Positions 22,781 to 33,482 of a DNA stretch of 64,000 nucleotides are shown one piece after another; the stretch's first letter is position 1; every line of letters begins with the position of its first letter. The stretch covers positions 1,392,001 to 1,456,000 of the forward strand of contig CM035321.1 of the NCBI GenBank assembly GCA_000497125.2, read 5' to 3'. Below the pieces are notes generated by a model. The model was not told the origin of the DNA. It searched no databases and saw only the letters and a list, made by a program, of their open reading frames with translations. Source of the DNA: Spironucleus salmonicida. Lineage: Eukaryota; Fornicata; Diplomonadida; Hexamitidae. A program made the position numbers and the translations under genes.

Positions 22781-23200
22781 ATGAGTTACGAGAAAAATCT
22801 TATTCTTTCTATTGAAAATATTGGACTCCTAGGTTACAAGAACAATGAATTAGACAAGTATTTTGAATCAGAAACGGAAGAAATTGGGGATTAACGTGTT
22901 AGTAGGGAATTACTATAGATTATATTTAAGGTATTTGGAAAAATCGCTAACATTCAGTATTAGTTTGGTGATACTAGTGCATCCATTAGGTTTGATGTTA
23001 ATTCTAAAGAGGCAACCGCGAAAGCGTTGGCAGCATTCGAATCTAAGCCCCTTATTTTGGGTAAGAAAGTAGCTATTTTAAATCTGATTACGGGATAGAA
23101 AGAATAGTTAATATATGCACATATAAACAAAGGACAAACAGCTAGAAAGGAAAAATATACCAAAAAAAGAGGAGCTAGATAACTCAAAAATAAAGAGTGA
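22781..23200 (+). CDS. RRM-like small basic protein
   Basis: 139 residues, 28 bp after RPB5 on the same strand. Helical N-terminus, then a region (about 50-110) with an RRM-like rhythm: IFKVFGKIANIQYQ, SASIRFDVNSKEATAKAL, GKKVAILNL, followed by a strongly basic tail KEKYTKKRGARQLKNK. The pattern is like the second RRM of La-type proteins, which bind RNA, but no canonical RNP1 octamer is seen, so the call is tentative. Ends GAG-TGA. Confidence 0.5.
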
Positions 23201-23211
23201 ACATAAATTGC

Positions 23212-23571
23212 TCATAGCTTACTGACCTCGTCCATGAATATTTCGAATACGTTGAGGTCCATAGTTTGTATGCCTAGCTTGCTTAGGATACGCTACGCTT
23301 CCCGTTGTTCGATGGGCATGCCGAGTGCAGTCATAATGCGCTACAAAGAAGTATCATTCAAGAGAAGCCGCGAGTCACATGCAGCGTAGAAAAGAATTTA
23401 CGTTATGTCAGGTTGGCGTACATATTCGAGGGCCCGGAAAGCCTCGTCTTTGCTGAAGTCTGCACTAAGGGCCGTCTATAGTACATCATCTAGTGTATCC
23501 TCTGGCAGATCAGGGAAGTTTATAGCAGCTTCTTATCTAATAGTTTTGTACTCCTCGATGTCGAGCGGCAT
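23212..23571 (-). CDS. unknown protein of odd locus, possibly 5'-truncated
   Basis: 119 residues from the first in-frame ATG (MPLDIEEYKTIRQEA) to TGA, acidic and helical, with in-frame TAA/TAG read as Gln. The frame is open and looks coding upstream of this ATG to an in-frame TGA at 23683-23685, and beyond that TGA it is again open to ATG 23754 (MEQGRTEIQLAL). So either the gene starts at 23571, or a longer gene has been broken by one TGA. Codon choice (many CTA, ATA, CGG) and intermediate GC differ from the neighbours. No family recognised. Its stop lies 11 bp from the RRM-like gene's stop. Confidence 0.5.
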
Positions 23572-23765
23572 TCGGAAGGGTAGATTAACTAGACCCTTCT
23601 CTTTATAGAATGTAACCGGACCTGCCTCGCGCCAGTACTCATCAGTTGAACTCACTCGACGCTGGTATTACCGCCATAGATGTCATGGGATAGTCTAACC
23701 GGCACGATGGGTTCTGTGCAGAGCTAACTGGATTTCTGTCCTCCCTTGCTCCATGCCTACCGTAA

Positions 23766-24374
23766 ATGAGTATTGTACTACGTGAAAAAATCCCAAAAGA
23801 TTCATATAAAAATAGTATAGTCTCTAGTGTCAACCATTTTGTAGATATTGATGGTCCAATTTTGCCGATGAGGGTCGGTGGTGAAATTCCTACCAGAATT
23901 GACAGTATATATCAAGATACGAGAGAAACTCTATCAGAAATTATTCTTCCGATAGCTCCTATATCTACCGAATTAATAACACCTCAAGCTTGTGCAAAAA
24001 TTTCCCAGATTATAGATTAAGTCACTAAGCAAGATATCACCATCGAGACCCCAGAGACTCTAAAGCAGATAACTGTGCCCCAGTAGTCTGCAATACGATA
24101 AAATGCGTAGCCACCCCGAGAGTTGGAACAGATCCAATAATACCTCTAATTAGCTGCAGTATACCAAAATTCATACGAGTTAGAGGCTGCCAGAAGTTAT
24201 CAGCAGGCTCGTGAAGCCCTTGAACGAGGTAGTGAGAGCGAGGCGGTAGGATACCTATACCAGCGGCGAAGGGTCCTGGGTGGCCTAGAGAAACTGGCTA
24301 CCAAGGTACGCGAACTAGAAGCCGCTGCAGAATAATATTGGAGCGCTGAGCTAGCTGAATTGGGGCGTGAGTGA
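23766..24374 (+). CDS. unknown Gln-rich coiled-coil protein of odd locus
   Basis: 202 residues: an N-terminal half without TAA/TAG (MSIVLREKIPKDSYKNS, then DGPILPMRVGGEIPTR), and a C-terminal half (from residue 85) rich in Gln, Glu and Arg that is an alpha-helical coiled coil ending AELAELGRE before GAG-TGA. Even base composition (about 45-50 percent GC by eye) unlike the AT-rich flanks. No family recognised; the pairing with the divergent gene at 23212-23754 suggests the two form one unit, perhaps of mobile origin. Confidence 0.65.
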
Positions 24375-25362
24375 GTCAAAAGAGTAACAAACAAAGCGTT
24401 ATTAATATTCCGCATGATATTAGGAAACACGTGCGTAAACAGCAATAAACCATTAGATATCCATCATATGTGTGGACAATAATTGGATTGTATCGTGCAG
24501 GTAAGATTTGAATGTGTTACAGGCGTTCTATATTAATAAGTATGTCATCCATTGTTTAACTGTTAATATTATATAAGATACTCTAAATAAATGAAATGGA
24601 TTCAAAATGAAAATTGAAATTTTCTCTGTAAAAACGTTCGTAAATAAATAAATATTATTATATGATAATTATTAAATACTTAAATATAATTTGATATGGA
24701 AAGCTATAATTTTCAAATTTAACTTTTGACTGTGTCGGTACTATTTCAAGTTTCCAACCTAAACTTAAGTTTTATTGTTGTTATGAAAAATTAGCAGTAG
24801 TAGTACAAACTTGCAAAAATTATTTTGTATAACTTTATAAAAATTAGCTAGCAAATTATATTTTTATATAATATACTAGCAAAATTTATGTTTAACATTA
24901 AAAATCAGTAATGAAAATACTGATCAGGGAAGATGATTATTAAATCATTAATGTATTAGGTTTTTTTTAATGTTCTGTGGCAACAGTTTGAAATATATGT
25001 GAGTTGAATTACTTATAATTTAATCCATTGATGCTGTAGAATATACTTTAATTAAGAAGAAATATGGAAATGAAGAAAATAGTTTTACCAACTGAACTCA
25101 CTAAAATGTAAATTATTACACCTAGTATGTCTAACATAGTATGATATAGAGAATACGAAAGTGTTAGCTTTAATATTATATGCATGATCAGTTAGTCGTA
25201 AATTTATAAATTAACGGATTTTATACTAGATCTGGTATTTTTAGTTGAAGGTGAATTCTGGGAAAATAATTTTATCATTCTATCATTTTTACCTTTAAAG
25301 AAAAAAATGATTACGTAGTTACGATTATAGTTTTTAACCTATTCAATAATTTGAATGTAGAG
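24375..25362. other. long AT-rich spacer
   Basis: 988 bp between the odd gene pair and duplication copy 2. The first 150 bp keep the intermediate composition of the preceding gene; the rest is very AT-rich with A and T runs. No gene, tRNA or repeat boundary recognised. Confidence 0.5.
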
Positions 25363-25689
25363 TCAGAGCATACTAGCAGAGTCTTCGCCGCACTGATAAA
25401 TAAAGTGCTCGACGGAGCCAGCAAAGTGCTTAAAATTGCTAGCGTACTGCTCCAGCTGCTACGCGTCGTAGTTGTCGAACAGGCGACCGGACTCCGTCTA
25501 GTTGTACAGCTGGCCGATGTTTATCAACTACTGGTCAAACCGAACCTCGTCGTTCGAGATTTCGCAGTCCAGGGCAGAAGACTACTTCACAATTTTATAA
25601 TAATGAGACTATAACGGCGTGATAACATTCTATATCTCCTCCATATCGTTTTATTGATCGTGATTATATTTAGACTCTTCTGTGCCCAT
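25363..25689 (-). CDS. unknown 108-residue protein, copy 2
   Basis: Second copy of the gene at 17318-17644. The single amino-acid difference is Tyr (TAC) in place of a TAA-coded Gln; one further change is silent (GCC for GCA). The intact frame in both copies fits recent duplication or continuing selection. Confidence 0.65.
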
Positions 25690-26231
25690 TTTAGATTGAA
25701 AACAATTGATAGAGTATATACTTTCATAAGTTTATATTTTTGTTTAACTGTAAAAATCCTCAGGATAATAGCAATAAATTATTCATATATACCGAGATGA
25801 TTTTCTAATCATCTGAGATATACATATATTATATTTCCTATAGAATTATATTTAATCCACAAATTAAGTATTGAGTTTAGCTACCTGTTAGAAATATGAT
25901 TAAGAATTATACAACTATCGAATGATATTGTGATTCTATTACCATATGTACGTTTACTGCATATATAAAATCAATATGCTTTAATTCTTTTTTCTAATTA
26001 TTTCAGATCAATAAAATTATAATACTATTGTTAATTTCTACATTTCTTACAATTTTATATCGTGGTAGTGTTTTATTAAATCTTATTATTTCCTAAGATT
26101 CCTTTAATGACAAAATTAAGTAAGTATTCATATTACAGTTATATTCATTCGCTATTATTTTACTTTAGCATTGCAATTCTCATATATTTGTATTGTGTTT
26201 ATATTATATAATATGGCACACATTCTCCAGA

Positions 26232-26717
26232 ATGTCCTATCTGAACGTGATCAAGTAGCAGCAGACCGAAATTTCCCAGCTGAGGGAACAGGTCGCACTG
26301 CTAACATCCACACCACTCCTCCGGGAGATCGACTCCAGAATCGCGAGCAGCCTGGAGCCGCAGATGCTCCTCTACACGCAGCAGGTCGCCCCGCTCATGG
26401 CCGAGAACCAGCGCCTGAAGGAGGTCATCGCGGACCTCACCGCACGCCTCACCGCCTCCCAGGCCGACTCTCTGCGGGAAGCACACTTCGGCGGCCCCGG
26501 ATCGGACCGCGAGCCCCCGAGGCAGTATGCGGCGTGCCCCGGCGGTTCCCACGGCACCCTGCTGGATAACCTGTTCGCAGAGCTGCAGGAGGAGCGGCGC
26601 ATGCGCAAGGCGGCCCAGGGACAGCTAGCGCAGCAGGAGCGGTACGGGACCTACATGGAGAACGCGTTCCGGAACGTGGTGCAGGCCCAGAGCGCAGCAC
26701 CTGTGTTCAGTGAGTGA
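26232..26717 (+). CDS. GC-rich coiled-coil protein, copy 2
   Basis: Identical by eye to the 161-residue protein at 18187-18672, including its upstream TATATTATATAAT element. Identity of such a GC-rich gene inside AT-rich DNA supports a recent duplication. Confidence 0.72.
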
Positions 26718-26753
26718 GGCGGTTGGATTGCAAGGCTCATTAGCACAGCCGCT

Positions 26754-26844
26754 ATGGCAGAAACGGCGGCACCGCTAGCGCGGGCCTCGCCCAACGGGAA
26801 ACTCTCCCTCTACGATGCTGGCAGCTCGGTGGTGCTGGGGAGGA
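26754..26844 (+). pseudogene. 5' gene fragment at duplication edge, copy 2
   Basis: Same MAETAAPLARASPNGK start as at 18709; in this copy the frame runs past the edge into different AT-rich sequence and reaches TGA after about 80 codons. It differs at 26835 (C, Leu) from copy 1 (A, Met). Confidence 0.45.
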
Positions 26845-27430
26845 CGTGTGCTAAGACTGATTGTCAAGTAATCATTTGTTCTAGCATAGCTATATTATAT
26901 TATAGATACATATCCCTGCTATTCTGCATTCGATTATTTAAAGCTATTCGAAACGATTTACAAATCATAAATTTGTAATATATATGATTAGATATTAGTA
27001 TTTCTACCTTTTGTTTCCTATATGGTGTAGCATATTTTTGAAATAAATAAAATTAAAACTATAAATGATGCATTTTATAGCATTCACTTAATTTTAATTA
27101 AAAAATTATTTTATTTTGCTTAAAAATTTATAGCGATAATAATTTAATAATTTACTTATCAGAACAAGGAACAATTATTTATCTGAGATTTTATTTAGTA
27201 TATTTTACATAATTGAAAAACTAATGAAGATGAGTATATTAATGGATAACTCTCGATTAAGAAAAGACTAAACCATATATTTAATATTCTATATTAAAAT
27301 AAAATATTTTCTTTAAAAATTAAAAACATTATCTTATAAACACCGAATTGCTATCAAACAGTAGAAATTATACCACCTTAGAAATTATAACTTATTGATA
27401 ATATAAATAAATTCTTTATAAAAGTGAAAT
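26845..27430. other. AT-rich spacer
   Basis: 586 bp, very AT-rich, no supported gene. It may hold the true continuation of the cut fragment at 26754, but no protein-like sequence is seen. Confidence 0.5.
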
Positions 27431-27574
27431 TCACTTTTTCTTACCATTAGCCTTTTATTTAGCTTTTTCAGCAGCCATAGACTTCATTTTATCTTGTTTA
27501 ATCTTTTCCTCTTCAGACATATTCTTCTCTTTATCAGCCTTTCTTGCTTCCTTATTTCCGGAATAATCAACCAT
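27431..27574 (-). CDS. tiny Lys-rich protein, paralogue A
   Basis: 47 residues, MVDYSGNKEARKADKEK at the start and ANGKKK before AAG-TGA. Charged helix rich in Lys, Ala and Glu. Clearly related to the neighbour at 27644-27790 (shared NKEARKADK, MKS-AAEKA, NGKKK), a tandem duplication. Function unknown. Confidence 0.72.
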
Positions 27575-27643
27575 TCAAAGGAATGGTAAAATGCTGATAC
27601 GTTAAAAAATATAGTCATATTTATTATTTAATAGTGCATTAGT

Positions 27644-27790
27644 TCACTTTTTCTTACCATTAGATTTTACGTTAGCTTTTTCAGCAGCAATTGATTTCAT
27701 CTTGGCTAAATAAGCAACTTACTCGGGGTCCATCTTAGCAGTCTTATCAGCCTTTCTGGCCTCTTTATTAGTATCCTTATCCATGACCAT
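27644..27790 (-). CDS. tiny Lys-rich protein, paralogue B
   Basis: 48 residues (start at 27790; a second in-frame Met at 27784). MVMDKDTNKEARKADK at the start and SNGKKK before AAG-TGA. Tandem paralogue of 27431-27574, 69 bp upstream of it on the same strand. Such conserved short charged helices are often missed by gene finders. Confidence 0.72.
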
Positions 27791-27900
27791 TACGAAAATT
27801 AGAAGGAAAATAAGGAAGGTAGAAAACTAAGATATATCAGTGTATTATACCATTAAATTAGTTATATAATATAAATAAATAAGGAATGTATAGTATCTTC

Positions 27901-30351
27901 TCACTTACAAGCATGGTATCTGCCCATTTTTGTTCTTCCACTCATGCTAATAGCTGGCCCATGTAATCCGCCTCTAACATTATACATACCAACACCAGGG
28001 TTCGTATTTAAATGAGAGTCGTCATGTCGCGATTTCATAGTATAGGCAGGGGACCTAGTAGACACTTGCTAGTCGGTAGGTCTATATTAGGCAGGACCTG
28101 GTGATGCTGTATAGTCTTTGGTATTGTGCCTCCCAGATAGAGAGAAAGCAACTGCTTCCGTTCCAGTGGCCTTATACTTTTCAGTTCCATATGCGTTAGG
28201 GCCTGGGTTGGTATTTCTGAAGGAAGTAGCATGTCTACCAGAAAGCGTATACGCAGGTTACCGATCTAAGGTCTAATTCATCTGAGGAGTATAGGCTCCA
28301 GGACCAGGGACGGATTTCTTATCGAATTAAGCATGTCTTCCAGACAATGTATATGAAGGTGATTTGTTTGCAACCTGGTTTCTATCAGGTGTATAAGCGT
28401 TGGGGGCAGGGTTTGCCTGCTTGTTATTTAAGTTATGTCTCCCAGATAAAGTATATGCAGGAGATCTATCTTACACCTAGCCATAAGAGTTAGTATATGC
28501 TCCTGGCCCTGGTGTATCAGATGGCTTACCAGTCTAATGACGGCCTGCTAATGTCGTTCCTTATTTAGACAATGTCGAATAGTGTTCGTAAGCTCCAGCT
28601 CCTGGTGTGTTGAATCCTGATTTTGTATCATGGCGGGATTTAAGAGAGTATGCCGGAGAACGTGTTGAGGTTTAAGCAGATTGAGGCCTATACTAAGCAG
28701 GGCCCGGCGAGGCAGTATAATCTTTAGTGTTATGTCTGCCAGAAAGGGAGAAAGCTACAGCATCAGTACCAGTGGCCTTATATTTCTCGGTCCCGTACGC
28801 ATTTGGTCCTGGATTTGTGTTTCTGAAAGAAGTCGCGTGCCTACCTGATAATGTATACGCTGGTCTCCTATCAGTTGTTTAATTCATTTGAGGTGTATAA
28901 GCACCAGGGCCAGGTACAGATTTTTTATCAAACTGTGCATGCCTACCAGATAAAGTATAAGAAGGCTATTATTTCATAGTTTAATTCCGTACTGGGGTGT
29001 ATGCATTTGGAGCAGGAACTGATTTCTTATCAAATTAATTATGTCTTCCAGATAAAGTATAGGCAGGTGCGGCAGAAGAAATTTGGCCGTATTAGTTAGA
29101 ATAAGCCCCAGGGCCTGGAGTATCTGAGATTTTCCCAGTTGTATTTCTTCCTGATAAAGTTGAACCAATTTTTGATAATGTAGACTGATGGTCATAAGCA
29201 CCAGCGCCTGGAGTATTATATCCAGTTTTTATTTCGTGTCGCGATTTCATAGTATAGGCAGGGGACCTAGTAGACACTTGCTAGTCGGTAGGTCTATATT
29301 AGGCAGGACCTGGTGATGCTGTATAGTCTTTGGTATTGTGCCTCCCAGATAGAGAGAAAGCAACTGCTTCCGTTCCAGTGGCCTTATACTTTTCAGTTCC
29401 ATATGCGTTAGGGCCTGGGTTGGTATTTCTGAAGGAAGTAGCATGTCTACCAGAAAGCGTATACGCAGGTTACCGATCTAAGGTCTAATTCATCTGAGGA
29501 GTATAGGCTCCAGGACCAGGGACGGATTTCTTATCGAATTAAGCATGTCTTCCAGACAATGTATATGAAGGTGATTTGTTTGCAACCTGGTTTCTATCAG
29601 GTGTATAAGCGTTGGGGGCAGGGTTTGCCTGCTTGTTATTTAAGTTATGTCTCCCAGATAAAGTATATGCAGGAGATCTATCTTACACCTAGCCATAAGA
29701 GTTAGTATATGCTCCTGGCCCTGGTGTATCAGATGGCTTACCAGTCTAATGACGGCCTGCTAATGTCGTTCCTTATTTAGACAATGTCGAATAGTGTTCG
29801 TAAGCTCCAGCTCCTGGTGTGTTGAATCCTGATTTTGTATCATGGCGGGATTTAAGAGAGTATGCCGGAGAACGTGTTGAGGTTTAAGCAGATTGAGGCC
29901 TATACTAAGCAGGGCCCGGCGAGGCAGTATAATCTTTAGTGTTATGTCTGCCAGAAAGGGAGAAAGCTACAGCATCAGTACCAGTGGCCTTATATTTCTC
30001 GGTCCCGTACGCATTTGGTCCTGGATTTGTGTTCCCTCTTTAAAATTTATGTCTTCCAGAAAGAGTGAAAGCAGGAGATCTATCTGAAGTTTAGTTTATT
30101 TATGGATTATAGGCACCAGGCCCAGGTACAGATTTTTTATCAAACTCTGCATGCCTCCCTGCTAGGGTATAAGAAGGTGGTGACTTAAATGTGTCTTTAG
30201 GATTATATGCATTAGGACCTGGGTTAGTAGCATTTATTTTTTAGGGATGTCTCCCAGCTAAGGAGAACTTAGGTGATTAAAATAACGTGGATTGTATTCC
30301 ATAACCACCTGGTCCAGGACCATCAGTAGTATAATCATACCAATCTGACAT
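27901..30351 (-). CDS. large SHIPPO-repeat (STPGPG) protein
   Basis: 816 residues made almost wholly of SHIPPO-type repeats: a P-G-P-G-x-Y core (PGPGAY, PGPNAY, SPGPAQY, PGAGAYE) followed about 20 residues later by a YTLSGRH motif. SHIPPO/ODF3 family proteins (CIMAPs) associate with flagellar microtubules. Gln is mostly TAA/TAG. A block of 797 bp is repeated inside the gene with a 1212-bp period. Starts MSDWYDYTTDGPGPGGY and ends RTKMGRYHACK before AAG-TGA. Its N-terminus resembles that of the SHIPPO gene at 33483 (MTSWNEVKSDGPGPGAY). Confidence 0.92.
28025..28821 (-). repeat. intragenic duplication, unit A
   Basis: 797 bp nearly identical to 29237-30033 at an offset of 1212 bp (404 codons), inside the SHIPPO gene and in frame. 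Confidence 0.93.
29237..30033 (-). repeat. intragenic duplication, unit B
   Basis: Second unit of the in-frame duplication. Between the two units, 28822-29236 holds further SHIPPO repeats that are diverged versions of the same pattern, so older duplications also took place. Confidence 0.93.
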
Positions 30352-30448
30352 TTTTGGAATGAAGGAAAAATTTTAATGGCGGTATTTCTCAGTAACTATT
30401 ATATTTTATAATACTTAACTTTCTAACTAAAAACTCATAAGAAATACT

Positions 30449-30721
30449 TCATTCTTTCTCATCAAATCCTGTCCAAATTTCATTGAAGCTCTCATAACTC
30501 TCCATAAATGATAAAATCATCTTCCTCAGCTTCTTTTAGTCTACGGCAAACATTTTTACAACCAGCACAGTTCCATCTAATTCGAACTATAAATTTTCAG
30601 CTTCATCTAAAATAACATGACTCCCCAAAACCTAAATAGCTCCACTAGCCATCTTTTAATCAACCTATGGCAGTCTCATCACACTGGTAAAATTATTTTT
30701 CCTTTCCCCGTCCATTTTCAT
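30449..30721 (-). CDS. small unknown protein
   Basis: 90 residues; start MKMDGERKNNF at 30721 (an alternative Met lies two codons on, at 30715). The body reads as alternating strands and helix: GAIQVLGSHVILDEAE, ELDGTVLVVKMF, then a helix KKLRKMILSFMESY. This could be a small alpha/beta fold, but I cannot name it. Only 25 bp separate its start from the stop of the preceding gene. Confidence 0.65.
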
Positions 30722-30746
30722 ATTTATAAAATTACTATATAATAAT
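30722..30746 (-). promoter_or_regulatory. 25-bp intergenic region with TATA-like element
   Basis: On the minus strand it carries TTATTATATAGTAATTTTAT. It must serve both as the 3' end of the gene at 30747 (AAAAGTGA) and as promoter for the gene at 30721, unless the two are co-transcribed. Confidence 0.45.
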
Positions 30747-31391
30747 TCACTTTTACTTTCGAATTTGTTCAAAATCGTCAATTTTGATTTTGAACGTCAT
30801 AACGCCATCCTTATCATAACCCTGACTAATCCCTGAGGACGAGCAAACTTGCTACTTCGGAACTGGCTTTTTAAGGGTTTTAACGGGTTTTTCAGGCACT
30901 CCCTATGCCTTTACGGCCGAAAATTCAGCATTCTTCGCCATTTCGGGTTTTCTGCACTATGCTGTCTTAGCTTGTTATATCACCTACTTCTCCCTTTCCA
31001 CTTCTTTTCCCTTCCTTTCAACGCTCCCTTATATCACTTCTTCAGCTTCACTTAAAGTCCTCTGAATTTCAGAAAAATCGAAAGTCGCCCGCGGCAAATT
31101 TGGAACGCGGGAGCGCGAAATCGGCCGCGAAATGACAATTTCGGAGTTCGAATTTGAATTTGAATTCAAAATTTCGCTCACAGAAATCGATTTCGCGCGC
31201 GAAGGAGCGAGCGATTTTTGCGATTTCAAGATTTTGATTTCCTGTTGAAGTTCCAGAATTGTGCTCTCCTGCTGGGACACAATTTCCTGCAAATTGCTGA
31301 TTTTGTTGATTAGGAGCAAATGATCGATTTGGGGCGTTTCCGGGGTCTAGGAATTCGGTTAGAGCCTTGAAAACAATTTTTGAATGTTCAT
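30747..31391 (-). CDS. coiled-coil protein of unknown function
   Basis: 214 residues from ATG 31391 (MNIQKLFSRLQ). A leucine/Gln coiled coil (about 30-65, LQEIVSQQESTILELQQEIK) is followed by a Ser/Arg-rich region with an NSNSNSNS run, then a Lys/Glu segment with TAA/TAG Gln, and a C-terminal hydrophobic patch VMTFKIKIDDFEQI. The central part (31080-31320) is markedly richer in GC. No family recognised. Ends AAG-TGA. Confidence 0.68.
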
Positions 31392-31451
31392 TGGAATGAA
31401 AATATAATATGAAAATTAATATATAATAATATATAAAATCTTTCCGCATAA
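31392..31451. promoter_or_regulatory. 60-bp divergent promoter
   Basis: Lies between ATG 31391 (minus) and ATG 31452 (plus). Contains TATAATATG and ATATATAATAATATATAAAA, so both orientations have a TATA-like stretch 15-40 bp from their start codon. Confidence 0.5.
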
Positions 31452-33419
31452 ATGACAACATCGCCTTTTAAAGCGGTTAACAATGAGGGCTCACCAAGGT
31501 ACGTACGTGGAGAGGCAGATTAAATTCTAGGGCAAAATCCATAGTTAGGATAGGTTTTTGTCGATATAGGTGAGCCAATTTAAGGAAAAACGACACACAA
31601 TCTCGGGTCAGAAAACGAAAATTTCACTGCACAAAATGTTAATCCAGCAAATACTGTAATTAATCTTCAGCATAAATAAGCAGCTTCGATAGAGGAGCTG
31701 CAAAATGAGGAATTTGGTTAAGATTATTAGGAGATTACATATATGGATGAGAGTGGAAATCAGATAACAGAAGTCGTAAAAATTTGTGCAAAAGGAGAAA
31801 AGGCAGGTGATTTCTAGGAATTAAGTTTTATAGATTAGAATGGTTAAAAATAGACTAAAACGGTGCGCATTAACAATGTTGATACCGAGTTTTAACTACT
31901 GACTTATATTGATGATAATGGTGTAGAAGTTACTAAGTAGGTTAAAATAAGTAATCGTGTTGACAATACGGATGGTACATAAATTATAACATTTGAAGAT
32001 GAAAACGGGAAAATAATAATTTAAAATATTGATGTTTAGTCTTAAATCCAGTTAAATAATAATAGCGATTAACAGAGTTTAGTTGGTGCAGTGGAAGATT
32101 AAACAGTGTATTAACCTAGTTAAAATTAGGCATAAAGTTCAAAAACTAAGTTTAGTACTGAGGTTAGTGGTGTCTAATAGTACACAAATTTAAAAGAAAT
32201 AGAATGCTAAGATTTGTAAGAGAACACGCATATTGTTAAGCAACAAGAATTGTAAATTGAACCAGATACCTAAGATATTTCATAAAAATAAGAATATGTA
32301 ACAAGTGATTAACCAGAAATAACTGAAAACTAAAATATAATATCTGACGTATAGAAATAATCTGCTAGAAAAATTGTACCTTAAACATAGCCTGTTGAAT
32401 ATGAAACAATAACATATATAAATTCAACTGGTTAAGAAGTGACCGAAAAAGTAAGAATTAATAAGAGCAAAAAGTTATCTTAAGGATTTTCAGAAATTTA
32501 TACTATTGATAAAAATGGTATTGAAGTTATTAAAAAAGTCAAGATAATTAAATAGAATAATACTAAATCTCCTACTTAATAGCAGCAAAAGCCACCAGTT
32601 GTGAAAAAATAATAATCTGTACCTTCTACAAGATCACAAAATGCTTAGTTTTCCAGTAGATCAGAAAATCCACAATTATAATAGGTTACCTTTACTGACG
32701 AAAACGGTGAAATTTAAAATATTAGCGCGGAATATCTCTCAGTTGATACTATTGCATATACTGATGAAAATGGTAACAGAGTTGTTAAAAAAGTATAGAA
32801 TTTAAAGAAAAAAGCATAAAATTTTAGTGCAATTCCTTCAAAAACTAATTGCCACTAAGAGAATTATGTACCACCACAGATAAAACCTCATTAGCCACTA
32901 GTTATTCCTGAAGATATCAAATTTTCATCAGCAAAAATACTATCTGAAGAACTTGCAAAACGTAGATATGAAGCTTAGAAGAAACGTGAAAGCGAGCTAT
33001 AGAAAATTTTATAAGAAGAAGAGAGTAATAGAATAAACGAAGAAAAACGCAAAGCTGAAGAAAAACTTCGTATGAAAGAAGAACTAAGACGTAGATTATA
33101 GGAAAAATAAGAATTACGGAGATAAAGCTAAGAAACTGTAGTTGGCATGCCAGATATAGCTAAGGAGCAGTTGCGTATTTTCAAAGAAAAAGAAAAGAAA
33201 AGAAAATTATAGGAATTAGAAGAATAGGAACTAATTGAATAAGAGGCCAATTTAAAAAAAATGCAAAAAGAGGAAAAACTGAAAAAAGAAAAAGAAGCTA
33301 GGCTAGAAGCTGAAAGAAAAGTAAAAGAATAGAAAGAACTTAAAAATGTTCAAAAAATTGAACCTAAAATAGAAACGAAACCAGAAAAACCTGCCAAAAA
33401 AGTCTAATTAAAGAAGTGA
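31452..33419 (+). CDS. repeat protein with DENG-type motifs and coiled-coil tail
   Basis: 655 residues. The N-terminal two thirds hold at least eight diverged copies of a short beta-like unit, aromatic-x-D-x-x-G-x-x-V-x-K-x-V-x-I: YMDESGNQITEVVKI, FIDQNGQKQTKTVRI, YIDDNGVEVTKQVKI, FEDENGKIII, YINSTGQEVTEKVRI, YTIDKNGIEVIKKVKI, FTDENGEIQ, YTDENGNRVVKKV. The last 170 residues are a Glu/Lys coiled coil (AKRRYEAQKKRESEL and on). TAA/TAG Gln codons are very frequent. I know of no named family with this layout; the coiled coil may anchor it to the cytoskeleton. Ends AAG-TGA, 63 bp before the next SHIPPO gene. Confidence 0.78.
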
Positions 33420-33482
33420 TAATTTTATTAACAGGAGTTTCTAAATACTATCTTAATATATAATTAAACGCTAAAGTTAAAA

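Larger units (their letters stand above)
25363..26844. repeat. segmental duplication, copy 2
   Basis: Same 1482-bp block as 17318-18799 in direct orientation, with three visible substitutions. Flanks differ completely on both sides. Confidence 0.95.

Noticed and set aside
23212-24374. Assignment of the odd gene pair to a known virus or retroelement
   Set aside because: No polymerase, capsid, integrase or protease motif is visible; only composition and the broken frame set it apart.
17318-26844. Classical transposon or CRISPR-like explanation for the large repeat
   Set aside because: No terminal inverted repeats, transposase or short regular repeats seen; a segmental duplication fits better.
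31069-31461. 130-codon minus frame MLSFMRKD
   Set aside because: Out of frame with the coiled-coil protein that continues to 30747 and starts at ATG 31391; it also spans the divergent promoter.
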